A stretch of 64,000 bases of DNA from Novacetimonas pomaceti (GTDB lineage: Bacteria; Pseudomonadota; Alphaproteobacteria; Acetobacterales; Acetobacteraceae). Positions 54,088 to 63,189 of the stretch are shown piece after piece. The notes under the pieces were generated by a model. That model ran no database searches and was not told where the DNA came from. It saw nothing but the letters and a program-made list of their open reading frames with translations. The position numbers and the translations under genes are program-made. Location: contig NZ_NOXG01000003.1 in assembly GCF_003207955.1 (NCBI RefSeq), forward strand, positions 124,001 to 188,000, read 5' to 3'. The stretch's first letter is position 1, and each line of letters opens with the position of its first letter.

Positions 54088-55013
54088 GACGCGCTGATCC
54101 GGACATAGGCCATCATGCCGCGCGGATCACGGTGGCGGGTGTGGCGCCGTATCTCCTGCGCATCCACCCCGCGCGTCAGGGCGTCGACGATATATCCCGC
54201 CCGCAGGGCATGCGCGCTGAGGCGCGCGACGCATGACGGGTCGATATCGGCAAGTGCCGCGCGCCGCTGCAGGATACGGTTCACGGCAAAGGGCGTCAGC
54301 GCCCTGCCCCCCGCGCGGCCACCCTTGGAGATGGGACGAAACAGCGGCCCCGTCTGGCGATGCGCCACCTTCTGCCATGCCGCGAAGGCACGGGCGGGAC
54401 ACAGCAGCGGGTCATCCGGACGCTGCGGCATGGTCACCGCCGCCGCTCCCTCCACGTCGCCCTGGTCGCCATGATGGAGATGAAGGATTACGGCATCGTG
54501 CGTCACGCGTACGTCCTCCACCATCAGGCCCACCAGCTCGGAACGACGGAGCGCCCCGGCAAACCCGAAGATCAGCAGGCAGCGGTCCCTCAGGCCACGC
54601 GCGCTGGCATCACAACGTTCCACCATCACCCGTAACTGCGCCGCCGTCAGGATTTCCGGTTCCGCCGCGACCGGGGGCTGCGCCGCCTGCAGCGCCTCGT
54701 GCAGGGCGGCGCGGATCACGGGATCGCTGACTTTCCACGGCAGGTTGTTGAAACGATGCATCTTGCCAATGGCCGCCAGACGCCGCCGGATCGTCGCGGG
54801 GGCATATTCGCGCAGGGAGCGCAGATAGGCCGCGACATCGGCGGCGGCGGCCGGCACCGCCCGCACGTCGTGGCGTTCGCACCACGCCGCGAAATGGGTC
54901 CAGTCCGCGCGATAGGCACGCAGCGTCGCCAGCGCCTGTGGCCGTGCCCCGGGTGCCGGATCCGACGCGGGAGCCGACGCCGCGACCGTTGCGGGGGCGT
55001 CATGTGCGTTCAT
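54084..55013 (-). CDS. Tyrosine-type site-specific recombinase
   Basis: About 309 residues from the ATG of MNAHDAPATV; an ATG four codons upstream is also possible. It has an N-terminal SAM-like core-binding domain (LATLRAYRADWTHFAAWCE; about 30-105) and a catalytic domain (about 125-309). Catalytic Arg is in GALRRSEL, the HxxR motif in SAHALRAGY, the second His in TRHRDP and the nucleophile Tyr in MMAYVR. The position where related enzymes have Lys in an SKTDQ-like hairpin reads HHGDQ, so the catalytic Lys may be missing. It is the first gene of the coupled set. Confidence 0.87.
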   Translation of the reverse strand: MNAHDAPATVAASAPASDPAPGARPQALATLRAYRADWTHFAAWCERHDVRAVPAAAADVAAYLRSLREYAPATIRRRLAAIGKMHRFNNLPWKVSDPVIRAALHEALQAAQPPVAAEPEILTAAQLRVMVERCDASARGLRDRCLLIFGFAGALRRSELVGLMVEDVRVTHDAVILHLHHGDQGDVEGAAAVTMPQRPDDPLLCPARAFAAWQKVAHRQTGPLFRPISKGGRAGGRALTPFAVNRILQRRAALADIDPSCVARLSAHALRAGYIVDALTRGVDAQEIRRHTRHRDPRGMMAYVRISAS

Positions 55014-55040
55014 GTCGCGTTCCATCGACGACAGGACCGT

Positions 55041-56741
55041 TCAGACAAGCGCCATGCGATCGACATCCACCATCCCGAAATCCGTAATCTTGAGATGCGG
55101 TATCACGGGCAGCGGCAGGAACGCCAGTTGCAGGAACGGTTCATCCAGAACGCATCCCAGGCCACGCGCCGCGGCACGCAGGACCTCCAGCCGGGCCGCG
55201 ACCTCCTCGAACGGGGCGTCGCTCATCAGGCCCGCGACCGGCAGGGGCAGGTCGGCGACCACGCGTCCGTCGCGCACGACGACAAACCCGCCGCCCGTCG
55301 TCTCCAGGTGATTGACGGCTGTGGCCATATCCTCCCCATTGATCCCCACGACACATATATTATGGCTGTCATGCCCGACCGAGGAGGCAAGCGCCCCCTC
55401 CTTCAGCCCGAATCCCTGCACCAGACCGCGACCGATATTGTCGTTACGCCCATGCCGCGCCACGACGCAGATCCGCGCGATGTCACGCCCGGGATCGGCC
55501 TGGACCACCCCATCGCGCACCGGCATGTCGGCACGCAGGAAACGGGTGATGATCTGGCCGGGGATAATGCCGATGACCGGCGCGTTCTTCCCGTCGCCCG
55601 CCTGCGCCATGTCGGCCGCGTCCACCGGGGCGGGCAGCGTGACACTGTTCATTCCCACCGGGGCGATGCATTCACGCGCCGCGAACAGGGCGTCATTGAC
55701 CAGCCGTCCCGCCGCGATCACGTCGGACACGCGACATTCCCGCAGATCGTCAAGCAGCACGATATCCGCCCGCCATCCGGGCGCGATCATCCCGCGATCA
55801 CGCAGCCCGAACGCCCGCGCGGCGCTGAGCGAGGCGCTGCGATAGGCGGCAAGCGGTTCGACCCCCTGGGCGATCGCAAGGCGGATCAGGTAATCCAGAT
55901 GCCCCTCATGCGCGATTTCCAGCGGATTGCGGTCATCGGTGCAGAACGCGAAGAATGGCGACGTCGCGGGCGTCAGCAGCGGGGCGAGCGCGCGCAGGTC
56001 CTTGCACACCGATCCCTCGCGGATCAGGACCGTCATGCCCTTGCGCACTTTCTCCAGCGCCTCGGCAGCGGTCGTGGCCTCATGATCGGTTGAAATCCCC
56101 GCCGACAGGTACCCGTTCAGCGCCCTGCCGCGCAGCAGCGGCGCATGCCCGTCGATATGCCCCCCGGCAAAGGCCGCCAGCTTTTCCATGCAGCCGGGAT
56201 CCGCGTTCAGCACCCCCGGCACATTCATGAATTCCGCCAGCCCGATCACACGCGGATGGTCACGGCAGGCCACGAGGTCCGCGGCACCCAGACACGCGCC
56301 AGAGGTTTCCAGCGCGGTTGACGGCACGCAGCTCGACAGGTTGACCCGCAGGTCCATCGCCACGCGCGACGCGGCCTCCATGAAATAGTCCAGCGCCGCG
56401 CGCCCCAGCACATTGGCCATTTCATGCGGGTCGCAGATGGCGGTCGTCACCCCGTGCGGCAGGACGCAGCGATCGAATTCGAACGGCGTGACAAGCGAGG
56501 ATTCGACATGCAGGTGGGTGTCGATGAAGCCCGGCACCGCGATGCGGCCATGCGCGTCGATGACATGCCGGCCCTCGTAATGTTCCAGCGTGCCGACGAT
56601 GGTGTCGCCACAGATGGCGATGTCGCCCTCCAGCAGTTCGCCCGTCACCAGATCGAACAGGCGCGCGTTACGGATGACCACATCGGCGGGTTCGCCACCA
56701 CGGCCCTGCGCGATGCGCGCGGAGATCTGCGAAGATGCCAT
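55041..56741 (-). CDS. ade: Adenine deaminase
   Basis: Adenine deaminase converts adenine to hypoxanthine and uses two metals. The 566-residue protein belongs to the amidohydrolase-type adenine deaminases: the motif PGFIDTHLHVESSLVTP, then GVTTAICDPHEMANVLG, the GHAPLLRGR segment and SSVGHDSHNI toward the end. It is monocistronic on the minus strand and divergent from thiC. The purine salvage permease and deaminase 10 kb away act in the same pathway but are not in the same operon. Confidence 0.95.
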   Translation of the reverse strand: MASSQISARIAQGRGGEPADVVIRNARLFDLVTGELLEGDIAICGDTIVGTLEHYEGRHVIDAHGRIAVPGFIDTHLHVESSLVTPFEFDRCVLPHGVTTAICDPHEMANVLGRAALDYFMEAASRVAMDLRVNLSSCVPSTALETSGACLGAADLVACRDHPRVIGLAEFMNVPGVLNADPGCMEKLAAFAGGHIDGHAPLLRGRALNGYLSAGISTDHEATTAAEALEKVRKGMTVLIREGSVCKDLRALAPLLTPATSPFFAFCTDDRNPLEIAHEGHLDYLIRLAIAQGVEPLAAYRSASLSAARAFGLRDRGMIAPGWRADIVLLDDLRECRVSDVIAAGRLVNDALFAARECIAPVGMNSVTLPAPVDAADMAQAGDGKNAPVIGIIPGQIITRFLRADMPVRDGVVQADPGRDIARICVVARHGRNDNIGRGLVQGFGLKEGALASSVGHDSHNICVVGINGEDMATAVNHLETTGGGFVVVRDGRVVADLPLPVAGLMSDAPFEEVAARLEVLRAAARGLGCVLDEPFLQLAFLPLPVIPHLKITDFGMVDVDRMALV

Positions 56742-56894
56742 ATTCCTGTCTTCCGTCCTGATTTTCCTGTCCTTTTATCCTACTCCGCCCCGATGCTGAT
56801 ACGGCGCGCGTGGATTTTTCACATCCTCTTGTCACCTGTCATTGGCGATTGACAATGACCGGGGCTTTGCCCGATCCTGCCCCTTACCAAGGGG

Positions 56895-57011
56895 AGTCCC
56901 GTCAAAGGGGCTGAGACACCGCTATCGCGCCATAAGGCGCGGATGCGGGGACCCTGCCGGGCGCATGCCGCGTCCGGGGAACCTGATCCGGTTCATACCG
57001 GCGGAGGGACT
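56895..57011 (+). promoter_or_regulatory. TPP riboswitch aptamer of thiC
   Basis: AGTCCC at the start pairs with GGGACT at the end (P1). The conserved CUGAGA of the thi-box lies at 56911, followed by a GC-rich P3 and then AACCTGATCC, GGTTCATACCGG and CGGAGGGACT, which match the THI element. An extra GC-rich arm sits between ACCCTG and AACCTGATC. The aptamer binds thiamine pyrophosphate; thiC follows. Confidence 0.93.
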
Positions 57012-57062
57012 GGTCTGACATCGGAAAACACCCCTGTCGCGATCCGCGCATGCTGGCCTCCG

Positions 57063-57094
57063 GTTTCTCTCCTTTTCCCCTGTCGGAGAGAAAC
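57063..57094 (+). promoter_or_regulatory. Probable expression platform hairpin before thiC
   Basis: GTTTCTCTCC and GGAGAGAAAC form a perfect ten-base-pair stem that ends one base before the AGAGG ribosome-binding site of thiC (ATG at 57109). With no T tract after it, control of translation initiation looks more likely than termination. Confidence 0.6.
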
Positions 57095-57108
57095 AGAGGT
57101 GTCCTGTC

Positions 57109-58965
57109 ATGAACAAGATTGTACCGCCTTCCTCTCCCGACCATGTTACTACAGGCCCGATCCAGGGATCGGTCAAGGCCTGGTCCTCGCCCCCCGGTCG
57201 CGCGGATATCCGCGTGCCGTTCCGAGAAATCGCGCTGGATCCCTCGGCCAACGAACCGCCGGTGCGCGTGTACGACACGTCCGGCCCCTATACCGCTGCC
57301 CCGCCGCATGGCGACGTGCATCGCGGCCTGCCGCGCATCCGCGAAAAATGGATCGCGGCGCGCGATACGCACGACGTCACCCCGCGCGCCGTCCGGCCGG
57401 AGGATAACGGCTTTGCCACCGGCAGCCAGCTTGTCCCCCCCTGTCCCGCGCCCCATACCGTGCGCGAGGGACAGGCCGGGAAGCCGGTCACGCAGTTCGA
57501 ATACGCCCGCGCCGGCATAATCACGGAAGAGATGATCTACGCCGCGCACCGCGAAAACCTCGGCCGTACGGAAATGGTGCCGGGGGCCGAGGAGCGCCGC
57601 GCCGATGGCGAGGATTTCGGCGCCAGCATTCCCGCCTTCATCACCCCTGAATTCGTGCGATCCGAAATCGCGGCGGGACGCGCGATCCTGCCTGCCAACA
57701 TCAACCATCCCGAACTGGAACCGATGGTCATCGGGCGCAATTTCCTGGTGAAGGTCAATGCGAACATCGGCAATTCCGCCGTGACCTCTTCCGTGGCGGA
57801 AGAGGTGGAAAAGATGGTCTGGTCCATCCGCTGGGGCGCGGACACGGTGATGGACCTGTCCACGGGCCGCAACATCCACAACATCCGCGACTGGATCGTG
57901 CGCAACGCCCCGGTGCCGATCGGCACGGTGCCGCTGTACCAGGCGCTGGAAAAGGTCGGCGGCGTGCCGGAGAACCTGACATGGGAAGTGTTCCGCGACA
58001 CCCTGATCGAACAGGCGGAACAGGGTGTGGACTATTTCACCATCCACGCCGGCGTGCGCCTGCGCCATGTGCCGCTGACGGCCAACCGCGTCACGGGCAT
58101 CGTCTCACGCGGGGGATCGATCATGGCGGGATGGTGCCTGCATCATCACCGCGAAAGCTTCCTGTATGAACATTTCGCGGAAATCTGCGACATCATGCGC
58201 CGCTATGACGTCTCGTTCTCCCTTGGCGACGGGCTGCGTCCCGGCTCCATCGCCGATGCCAATGACGCGGCACAGTTCGCGGAGCTCGAGACATTGGGCG
58301 AACTGACGAAAATCGCGTGGGAACATGGTTGTCAGGTGATGATCGAGGGGCCGGGCCACGTCCCCATGCACAAGATAAAAGTCAATGTGGAAAAGCAGCT
58401 TCGCGAATGCGGGGAGGCCCCGTTCTATACCCTCGGCCCGCTGACGACGGACATCGCGCCGGGTTACGACCACATCACATCCGGCATCGGAGCCGCGATG
58501 ATCGGGTGGTTCGGCACCGCGATGCTGTGTTACGTCACGCCCAAGGAACATCTGGGCCTGCCGGATCGCAACGACGTCAAGACCGGGGTCATCACCTATC
58601 GCATCGCAGCGCATGCGGCCGACCTTGCCAAGGGGCATCCGGCGGCACAGCTGCGCGATGACGCCATCAGCCGCGCACGTTTCGATTTCCGCTGGAACGA
58701 TCAGTTCAAACTGTCGCTCGACCCCGACACGGCCTGCGCCTACCATGATGAAACCATGCCGCGCGAAGCCCATAAAAGCGCGCATTTCTGTTCGATGTGC
58801 GGCCCGAAATTCTGCTCCATGCGCATCAGCCATGACCTGCGCGAAAATGCCGCCCGGCAGGCGGGGCTGGAACAGAAAAAGGAAGAATTCCGCGAGGGGG
58901 GCAATCGCCTGTACGTGCCCCGCAGCCTGTGCGGCACGAACGCCGAAACGGAGCAGCCTTCGTAA
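57109..58965 (+). CDS. thiC: Phosphomethylpyrimidine synthase
   Basis: ThiC is a radical SAM enzyme that rearranges AIR to HMP phosphate in thiamine synthesis. The 618-residue length is normal. The core includes VGRNFLVKVNANIGNSAVTS-type sequence, GADTVMDLSTGRNIHNIRD, and the C-terminal cluster motif CSMCGPKFCSM, which is the CxxCxxxxC of ThiC. It is preceded by a TPP riboswitch and followed by a palindromic repeat. AGAGG lies nine bases before the ATG. Confidence 0.98.
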   Translation: MNKIVPPSSPDHVTTGPIQGSVKAWSSPPGRADIRVPFREIALDPSANEPPVRVYDTSGPYTAAPPHGDVHRGLPRIREKWIAARDTHDVTPRAVRPEDNGFATGSQLVPPCPAPHTVREGQAGKPVTQFEYARAGIITEEMIYAAHRENLGRTEMVPGAEERRADGEDFGASIPAFITPEFVRSEIAAGRAILPANINHPELEPMVIGRNFLVKVNANIGNSAVTSSVAEEVEKMVWSIRWGADTVMDLSTGRNIHNIRDWIVRNAPVPIGTVPLYQALEKVGGVPENLTWEVFRDTLIEQAEQGVDYFTIHAGVRLRHVPLTANRVTGIVSRGGSIMAGWCLHHHRESFLYEHFAEICDIMRRYDVSFSLGDGLRPGSIADANDAAQFAELETLGELTKIAWEHGCQVMIEGPGHVPMHKIKVNVEKQLRECGEAPFYTLGPLTTDIAPGYDHITSGIGAAMIGWFGTAMLCYVTPKEHLGLPDRNDVKTGVITYRIAAHAADLAKGHPAAQLRDDAISRARFDFRWNDQFKLSLDPDTACAYHDETMPREAHKSAHFCSMCGPKFCSMRISHDLRENAARQAGLEQKKEEFREGGNRLYVPRSLCGTNAETEQPS

Positions 58966-59083
58966 AACAGCAAAAGTTTCTGGGTGCCGCCTTTTTTCAA
59001 AAAGGCGGCGTCCTTGCGAAGCTTTTTGCAAAAAGCTTCACCAAAAACTTCTTTATGATTACGGGCTGTCTTAAAGACGGCTT
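58966..59083. repeat. Dispersed palindromic repeat, copy 9
   Basis: Between convergent thiC and ilvE. It has GTGCCGCCTTTTTTCAAAAAGGCGGC, GCGAAGCTTTTTGCAAAAAGCTTC and the right arm CACCAAAAACTTC; the outer terminal motifs are diverged. Confidence 0.9.
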
Positions 59084-59091
59084 CCTTACAT

Positions 59092-59132
59092 GAAAAATGC
59101 GCGTCCCCGGCCATCGTCGGCGGACGCGCATT
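59092..59132 (-). terminator. Intrinsic terminator of ilvE
   Basis: On the minus strand AATGCGCGTCC and GGACGCGCATT pair over 11 bases and the stem is followed by a run of U (ATTTTTC in the complement). It lies shortly after the ilvE stop codon. Confidence 0.75.
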
Positions 59133-59159
59133 CCTTCATTCCGATCGGAAAAAGCGGGG

Positions 59160-60260
59160 TCAGAGAACCTTGCGCACCCAGCCATAGGGATCGGGGCTGG
59201 TGCCGCGCTGGATGCCGATCAGGCTGGCACGCAGCTTTTCCGCCACCGGCCCGATGCTCATGCCATCGCCGATAACGACCTCTCCCTGCTTGCCCCGGAA
59301 ACGCCCGATGGGCGAAATGACCGCCGCCGTCCCACAGGCGAACGCCTCCTTCAGGCGGCCGCTGGCGACATCGGCGTACATCTGCTCGATCGCATAGGGT
59401 TCCTCGCGCACCGTCAGGCCCTGGTCGCGCGCGATGCGCAGGATGGAATCGCGCGTGATCCCCCGCAGGATCGTGCCCGTCAGCGGCGGCGTAAGCAGCG
59501 ATCCGTCATCAAGGACGAAAAACACGTTCATCCCGCCCATTTCCTCGATCCACCGGCGTTCCACCGCGTCGAGGAACAGCACCTGGGCGCAGCCGTGGCC
59601 CTTGGCTTCCTTCTGCGCCATCAGGCTGGCGGCGTAATTGCCGCCGCATTTCGCCTCGCCCGTGCCGCCGGGGGCCGCGCGGCAGTATTCGGACACCCAG
59701 ACGCTGACGGCCTGTTCCCCGAAATAGGCCCCGACGGGCGAGGCAATGACCATGAACAGGTATTCGGACGCGGGCTTGACGCCAAGGAAAGCCTCGCTCG
59801 CGATCATGAAGGGACGGATATAGAGGCTTTCGTCCGGACGGGCGGGCACCCATTCACGATCCACCGTCACCAGCTGGCACACGGCCTCGACAAACAGGTC
59901 CTCGGGCAGTTCGGCCATCGCCATGCGCTCGGCCGACTTGCGGAAGCGCCGGGCATTGGCGTCGGGACGGAACAGGGTGATCCCGCCCTGCGCCGTGCGA
60001 TAGGCCTTCATCCCCTCGAAGATTTCCTGCGCGTAATGCAGCACGGCCGCCGCCGGGTCGAGGCTGAGCGGCGCATAGGCGCGGATGACCGGGTCATGCC
60101 AGCCCTGCCCCGCCGTATAGCGGATGATGGCCATGTGGTCGGTAAAGACCTTCCCGAATCCGAGGTTGGCCAATACCTCCGCCCGACGCTCCGGCGAAAC
60201 CGGGGAAGGATTCGGTGAAAGCGTGAAACGGGGCGTACTGACGCTGTCCATGACCATCAT
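59160..60260 (-). CDS. ilvE: Branched-chain-amino-acid aminotransferase
   Basis: A PLP fold-type IV aminotransferase for Leu/Ile/Val. The 366-residue length matches the larger IlvE type. The PLP lysine is in GGTGEAKCGGNYAAS; the N-terminal LGFGKVFTDHMAIIRYT and the C-terminal EAFACGTAAVISPIG are also typical. The ATG may instead be three codons later (MDSVSTPRF). It is monocistronic, with a terminator and a palindromic repeat downstream. Confidence 0.95.
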   Translation of the reverse strand: MMVMDSVSTPRFTLSPNPSPVSPERRAEVLANLGFGKVFTDHMAIIRYTAGQGWHDPVIRAYAPLSLDPAAAVLHYAQEIFEGMKAYRTAQGGITLFRPDANARRFRKSAERMAMAELPEDLFVEAVCQLVTVDREWVPARPDESLYIRPFMIASEAFLGVKPASEYLFMVIASPVGAYFGEQAVSVWVSEYCRAAPGGTGEAKCGGNYAASLMAQKEAKGHGCAQVLFLDAVERRWIEEMGGMNVFFVLDDGSLLTPPLTGTILRGITRDSILRIARDQGLTVREEPYAIEQMYADVASGRLKEAFACGTAAVISPIGRFRGKQGEVVIGDGMSIGPVAEKLRASLIGIQRGTSPDPYGWVRKVL

Positions 60261-60434
60261 TCTCTTTCATCATGCGCCGCGACCTGCCGCGGCGCGCCGG
60301 GCCACCTGTGCATCCGGACGGAAAAAAAGACACAGGTTCCCCAGAATACCGCGCAGGTCAAGCCCGCGCACGAATCGCGCCCCGCGTCGCGCATGGCCGG
60401 CAAAACCATCCCCGGCGCGGGGAAACGGCCCGAC

Positions 60435-61274
60435 CTATCGCAGTTCAAAGCCCCGGCGCACCAGTTCCATGCGCAGCCGGTCGCGCCCGTGCAGGGCCGC
60501 CGCGTCGCGCACCCGCCCGATGACCGAGGTGGACCAGTCCTGCGCCGACAGGCCCTGGTCGGTGCGAAAGCGCGTCATGCACGCGTCATAGGCGGGGATT
60601 TCCTCCTCCCCTCCGGCGTATTTTTCATGATGCAGCACCACCGACTGCGGCAGGCGTGGCTTGATCGCCGTCGGATGCCTGCGGTCGGGGTGGCCCACGC
60701 ACATGCCAAAGACGGCGACGGTGCGCGGCGGCAGGCCCAGTTCACTGGCGATTTCCGAAGGGTGGTTGCGCACCGCGCCGACATAGACGATGCCAAGGCC
60801 AAAGGATTCGAACGCCGCGGCCGCGTTCTGTGCGGCGAACGACGTGTCGGCCACCGCCATGACGAAGCTTTCAAGGTAATCCAGCGCCACATGCGGCTGG
60901 GCCTGCGCCTCGGCCACGTGTTCCAGTCGCGACAGGTCCGCCACCCAGACCAGGAACAGCGGCGCCTGCGCGATGAAGGCCTGATCCCCCGCCAGCCTCG
61001 CCAGTCGCGCGCGGCGCTGCGGGTCGGTGACGGCCACCACGCTCCACGCCTGGAAATTGCAGGAGCTGGAGGCCGACTGCGCCGCCGCAATCGCGCTTTC
61101 CAGCACGCCCTGCGGCACGGGGGCCGTGGAAAATGACCGCACCGAACGATGGGCCATCAGGCTGCGCACGACGACATTTTCCGGCAGCGCCCCGTCCGGC
61201 GGCGGCTGGCGGTAACGCGCTTTCCACAGATCGGCCAGCGATGAAGACGAAGTGGGTGCATCCGTCATGACCAT
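60435..61274 (-). CDS. NADPH-dependent nitroreductase-family (FMN) oxidoreductase
   Basis: The 279-residue protein belongs to the NfsA/FRP group. It has RSLMAHRSVRSFSTAPVP at the N-terminus, the FMN-contacting ASSSCNFQAWSVVAV segment, GLGIVYVGAVRNHPSEIA and a basic C-terminus (KPRLPQSVVLHHEKY and so on). These enzymes reduce nitro-compounds, flavin or quinones with NADPH; the native substrate is unknown. It starts about 120 bases after the SSADH-like gene ends on the same strand, so they may share a transcript. Confidence 0.88.
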   Translation of the reverse strand: MVMTDAPTSSSSLADLWKARYRQPPPDGALPENVVVRSLMAHRSVRSFSTAPVPQGVLESAIAAAQSASSSCNFQAWSVVAVTDPQRRARLARLAGDQAFIAQAPLFLVWVADLSRLEHVAEAQAQPHVALDYLESFVMAVADTSFAAQNAAAAFESFGLGIVYVGAVRNHPSEIASELGLPPRTVAVFGMCVGHPDRRHPTAIKPRLPQSVVLHHEKYAGGEEEIPAYDACMTRFRTDQGLSAQDWSTSVIGRVRDAAALHGRDRLRMELVRRGFELR

Positions 61275-61396
61275 CCTCCCTTTTTTCCATGAACAAAGGA
61301 AGCGTCACCTCATCACGTTCCCCCCACGCGGCGGTAGCGGCGCGATGTCACACCAGCCCCTTTCGTGGCGCACGCCTCGGCCGGAACGTTCCGCCT

Positions 61397-62836
61397 TCAG
61401 TACGCGCGCACCGTGACAAAGCGGGTGTCCAGATACGCCTCCACCGCCTCGATCCCGCCTTCGGAGCCATAGCCCGAATCCCCGATCCCCCCGAACGGCA
61501 CTTCCGGCAGGCCAAGACCGATATGGTTGATCGTCAGCATCCCCGCGCGCACCCCGTCACGCAGCAGCGCCGCCGAACGCCCGGACCCGGTAAAGGCATA
61601 GGACGCAAGCCCGTAGCTGAGGCGGTTGGCCTCCGCGATCGCGGCGTCGAGCGTATCGAACGGCGCCATCAGCGCGATCGGGCCAAAGGGTTCCTCATTC
61701 ATGGCGCGCATGGCCGGGGTCGCGTCCGCCACGATGGTGGGTTCGAAGAAATAGCCGGTATTGCCCATGCGCTTTCCCCCCGTGACCAGACGCGCGCCCT
61801 TCGCCTGCGCGTCGGCCACCAGCGTTTCCATCATGTCCACCCGCCGCACATTGGCAAGCGGGCCGATCCGGGTTCCCTCCGCCAGGCCATCGCCCACGCG
61901 CAGGCCTGACGCGACATCGGCGAAGCGACTGACGAACGTGTCATAGACGGGACGTTCGACCAGAAAGCGGGTCGGCGCGATGCACACCTGCCCCGCGTTG
62001 CGGAACTTCGCCCCCGCCAGAAGCGAGACGGCGCGATCGAGGTCCGCATCGGCGCAGACGATGGCCGGCGCGTGACCGCCCAGTTCCATGGTCGCGCGCT
62101 TCATGTGCGATCCCGCCAGCGCGGCCAGATGCTTGCCCACGGCGGTGGAGCCGGTGAACGTCACCTTGCGGATGACGGGATCGGCGATCAGCGTCTCCGA
62201 AATTTCGGCGGGAACGCCATAGACCAGGTTCACGACCCCCGCCGGCACGCCCGCATCGGCCAGCGCGCGGATGAACTCCGCAGGCGAAGCGGGGGTTTCC
62301 TCCGCCGCCTTGACGATGATCGAACATCCCGCGGCAAGGGCCGATCCCACCTTGCGCGCCACCTGGTTGACGGGAAAATTCCACGGGGCGAACGCCGCGA
62401 CCGGCCCGACCGGCGTGCGGATCACCTCCTGCATGATGCCCGGCGCGCGGGCGGGGACGATGCGGCCATAGGTCCGGCGTCCCTCCTCGGCCATCCAGTC
62501 AAGGACGTCGGCGGCGGCGGCAAGCTCCACCTGTGCCTCGCCCACGGGCTTGCCCTGCTCCATCGTCATCAGCGCGGCGATGCCCGGACTGCGTTCGCGC
62601 AGCAGGCCCGCCGCCCGGCGCAGGATGTCCGAACGTTCCAGCGGGGACGTGCGGCTCCATGTCACGAACCCCCGCGCCGCCGCGTCAAGCGCGCGCCGCA
62701 GGTCCGAGGCCTCCGCCCGGGCGACATGTCCGATCACCTCGGCCGTGGCGGGGTTGATCACGTCGATATGCCGCCCCTGCGCCCCGTCGGTCCAGGTTCC
62801 GTCGATATAGAGCTGTGTGTTGCGATAGGCTGTCAT
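61397..62836 (-). CDS. NAD-dependent aldehyde dehydrogenase, succinate-semialdehyde type
   Basis: The 479-residue protein is a full-length aldehyde dehydrogenase with the catalytic Glu in MELGGHAPAIV, the catalytic Cys in NAGQVCIAPTRF and the NAD loop FTGSTAVGKHLAA. The pattern PWNFPVNQVARKVGSALAAG is found in GabD and related succinate-semialdehyde dehydrogenases. The ATG (MTAYRNTQLYID) is well placed, but the ribosome-binding site is weak. No GABA gene is adjacent; the 350-base gap to the divergent gene shows no defined element. Confidence 0.85.
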   Translation of the reverse strand: MTAYRNTQLYIDGTWTDGAQGRHIDVINPATAEVIGHVARAEASDLRRALDAAARGFVTWSRTSPLERSDILRRAAGLLRERSPGIAALMTMEQGKPVGEAQVELAAAADVLDWMAEEGRRTYGRIVPARAPGIMQEVIRTPVGPVAAFAPWNFPVNQVARKVGSALAAGCSIIVKAAEETPASPAEFIRALADAGVPAGVVNLVYGVPAEISETLIADPVIRKVTFTGSTAVGKHLAALAGSHMKRATMELGGHAPAIVCADADLDRAVSLLAGAKFRNAGQVCIAPTRFLVERPVYDTFVSRFADVASGLRVGDGLAEGTRIGPLANVRRVDMMETLVADAQAKGARLVTGGKRMGNTGYFFEPTIVADATPAMRAMNEEPFGPIALMAPFDTLDAAIAEANRLSYGLASYAFTGSGRSAALLRDGVRAGMLTINHIGLGLPEVPFGGIGDSGYGSEGGIEAVEAYLDTRFVTVRAY

Positions 62837-63189
62837 GGTTCGCGTATCCCTTACCCGATCTTGATGTCGCGCGTGTGCGTATGCGCGTTACAGTGCCACT
62901 GAGCGCGCCGGCACGGCATATCTTTCGATCAAAAAACAGACAGTTCACGCGGATGTCGCTGCACATGCGCCGCAAAACCTGCGCCTATCGCGCGTCCGCA
63001 TGAGAGGCCGCGCCGTCCGCTGGCCACCATGGCGGTGGGGGCAGCCGTGCAGGGCACCTCACGAAATTGTACAAGTTTTTGATATCGGGGCAGTTTATCC
63101 TGACCCGCCGTACCGAATCTTATGGACCACATTCAGGATACAGGGGACCACATCCCCGGCTGTCCCCCGACATCCCGGAGAGCGCGCCG

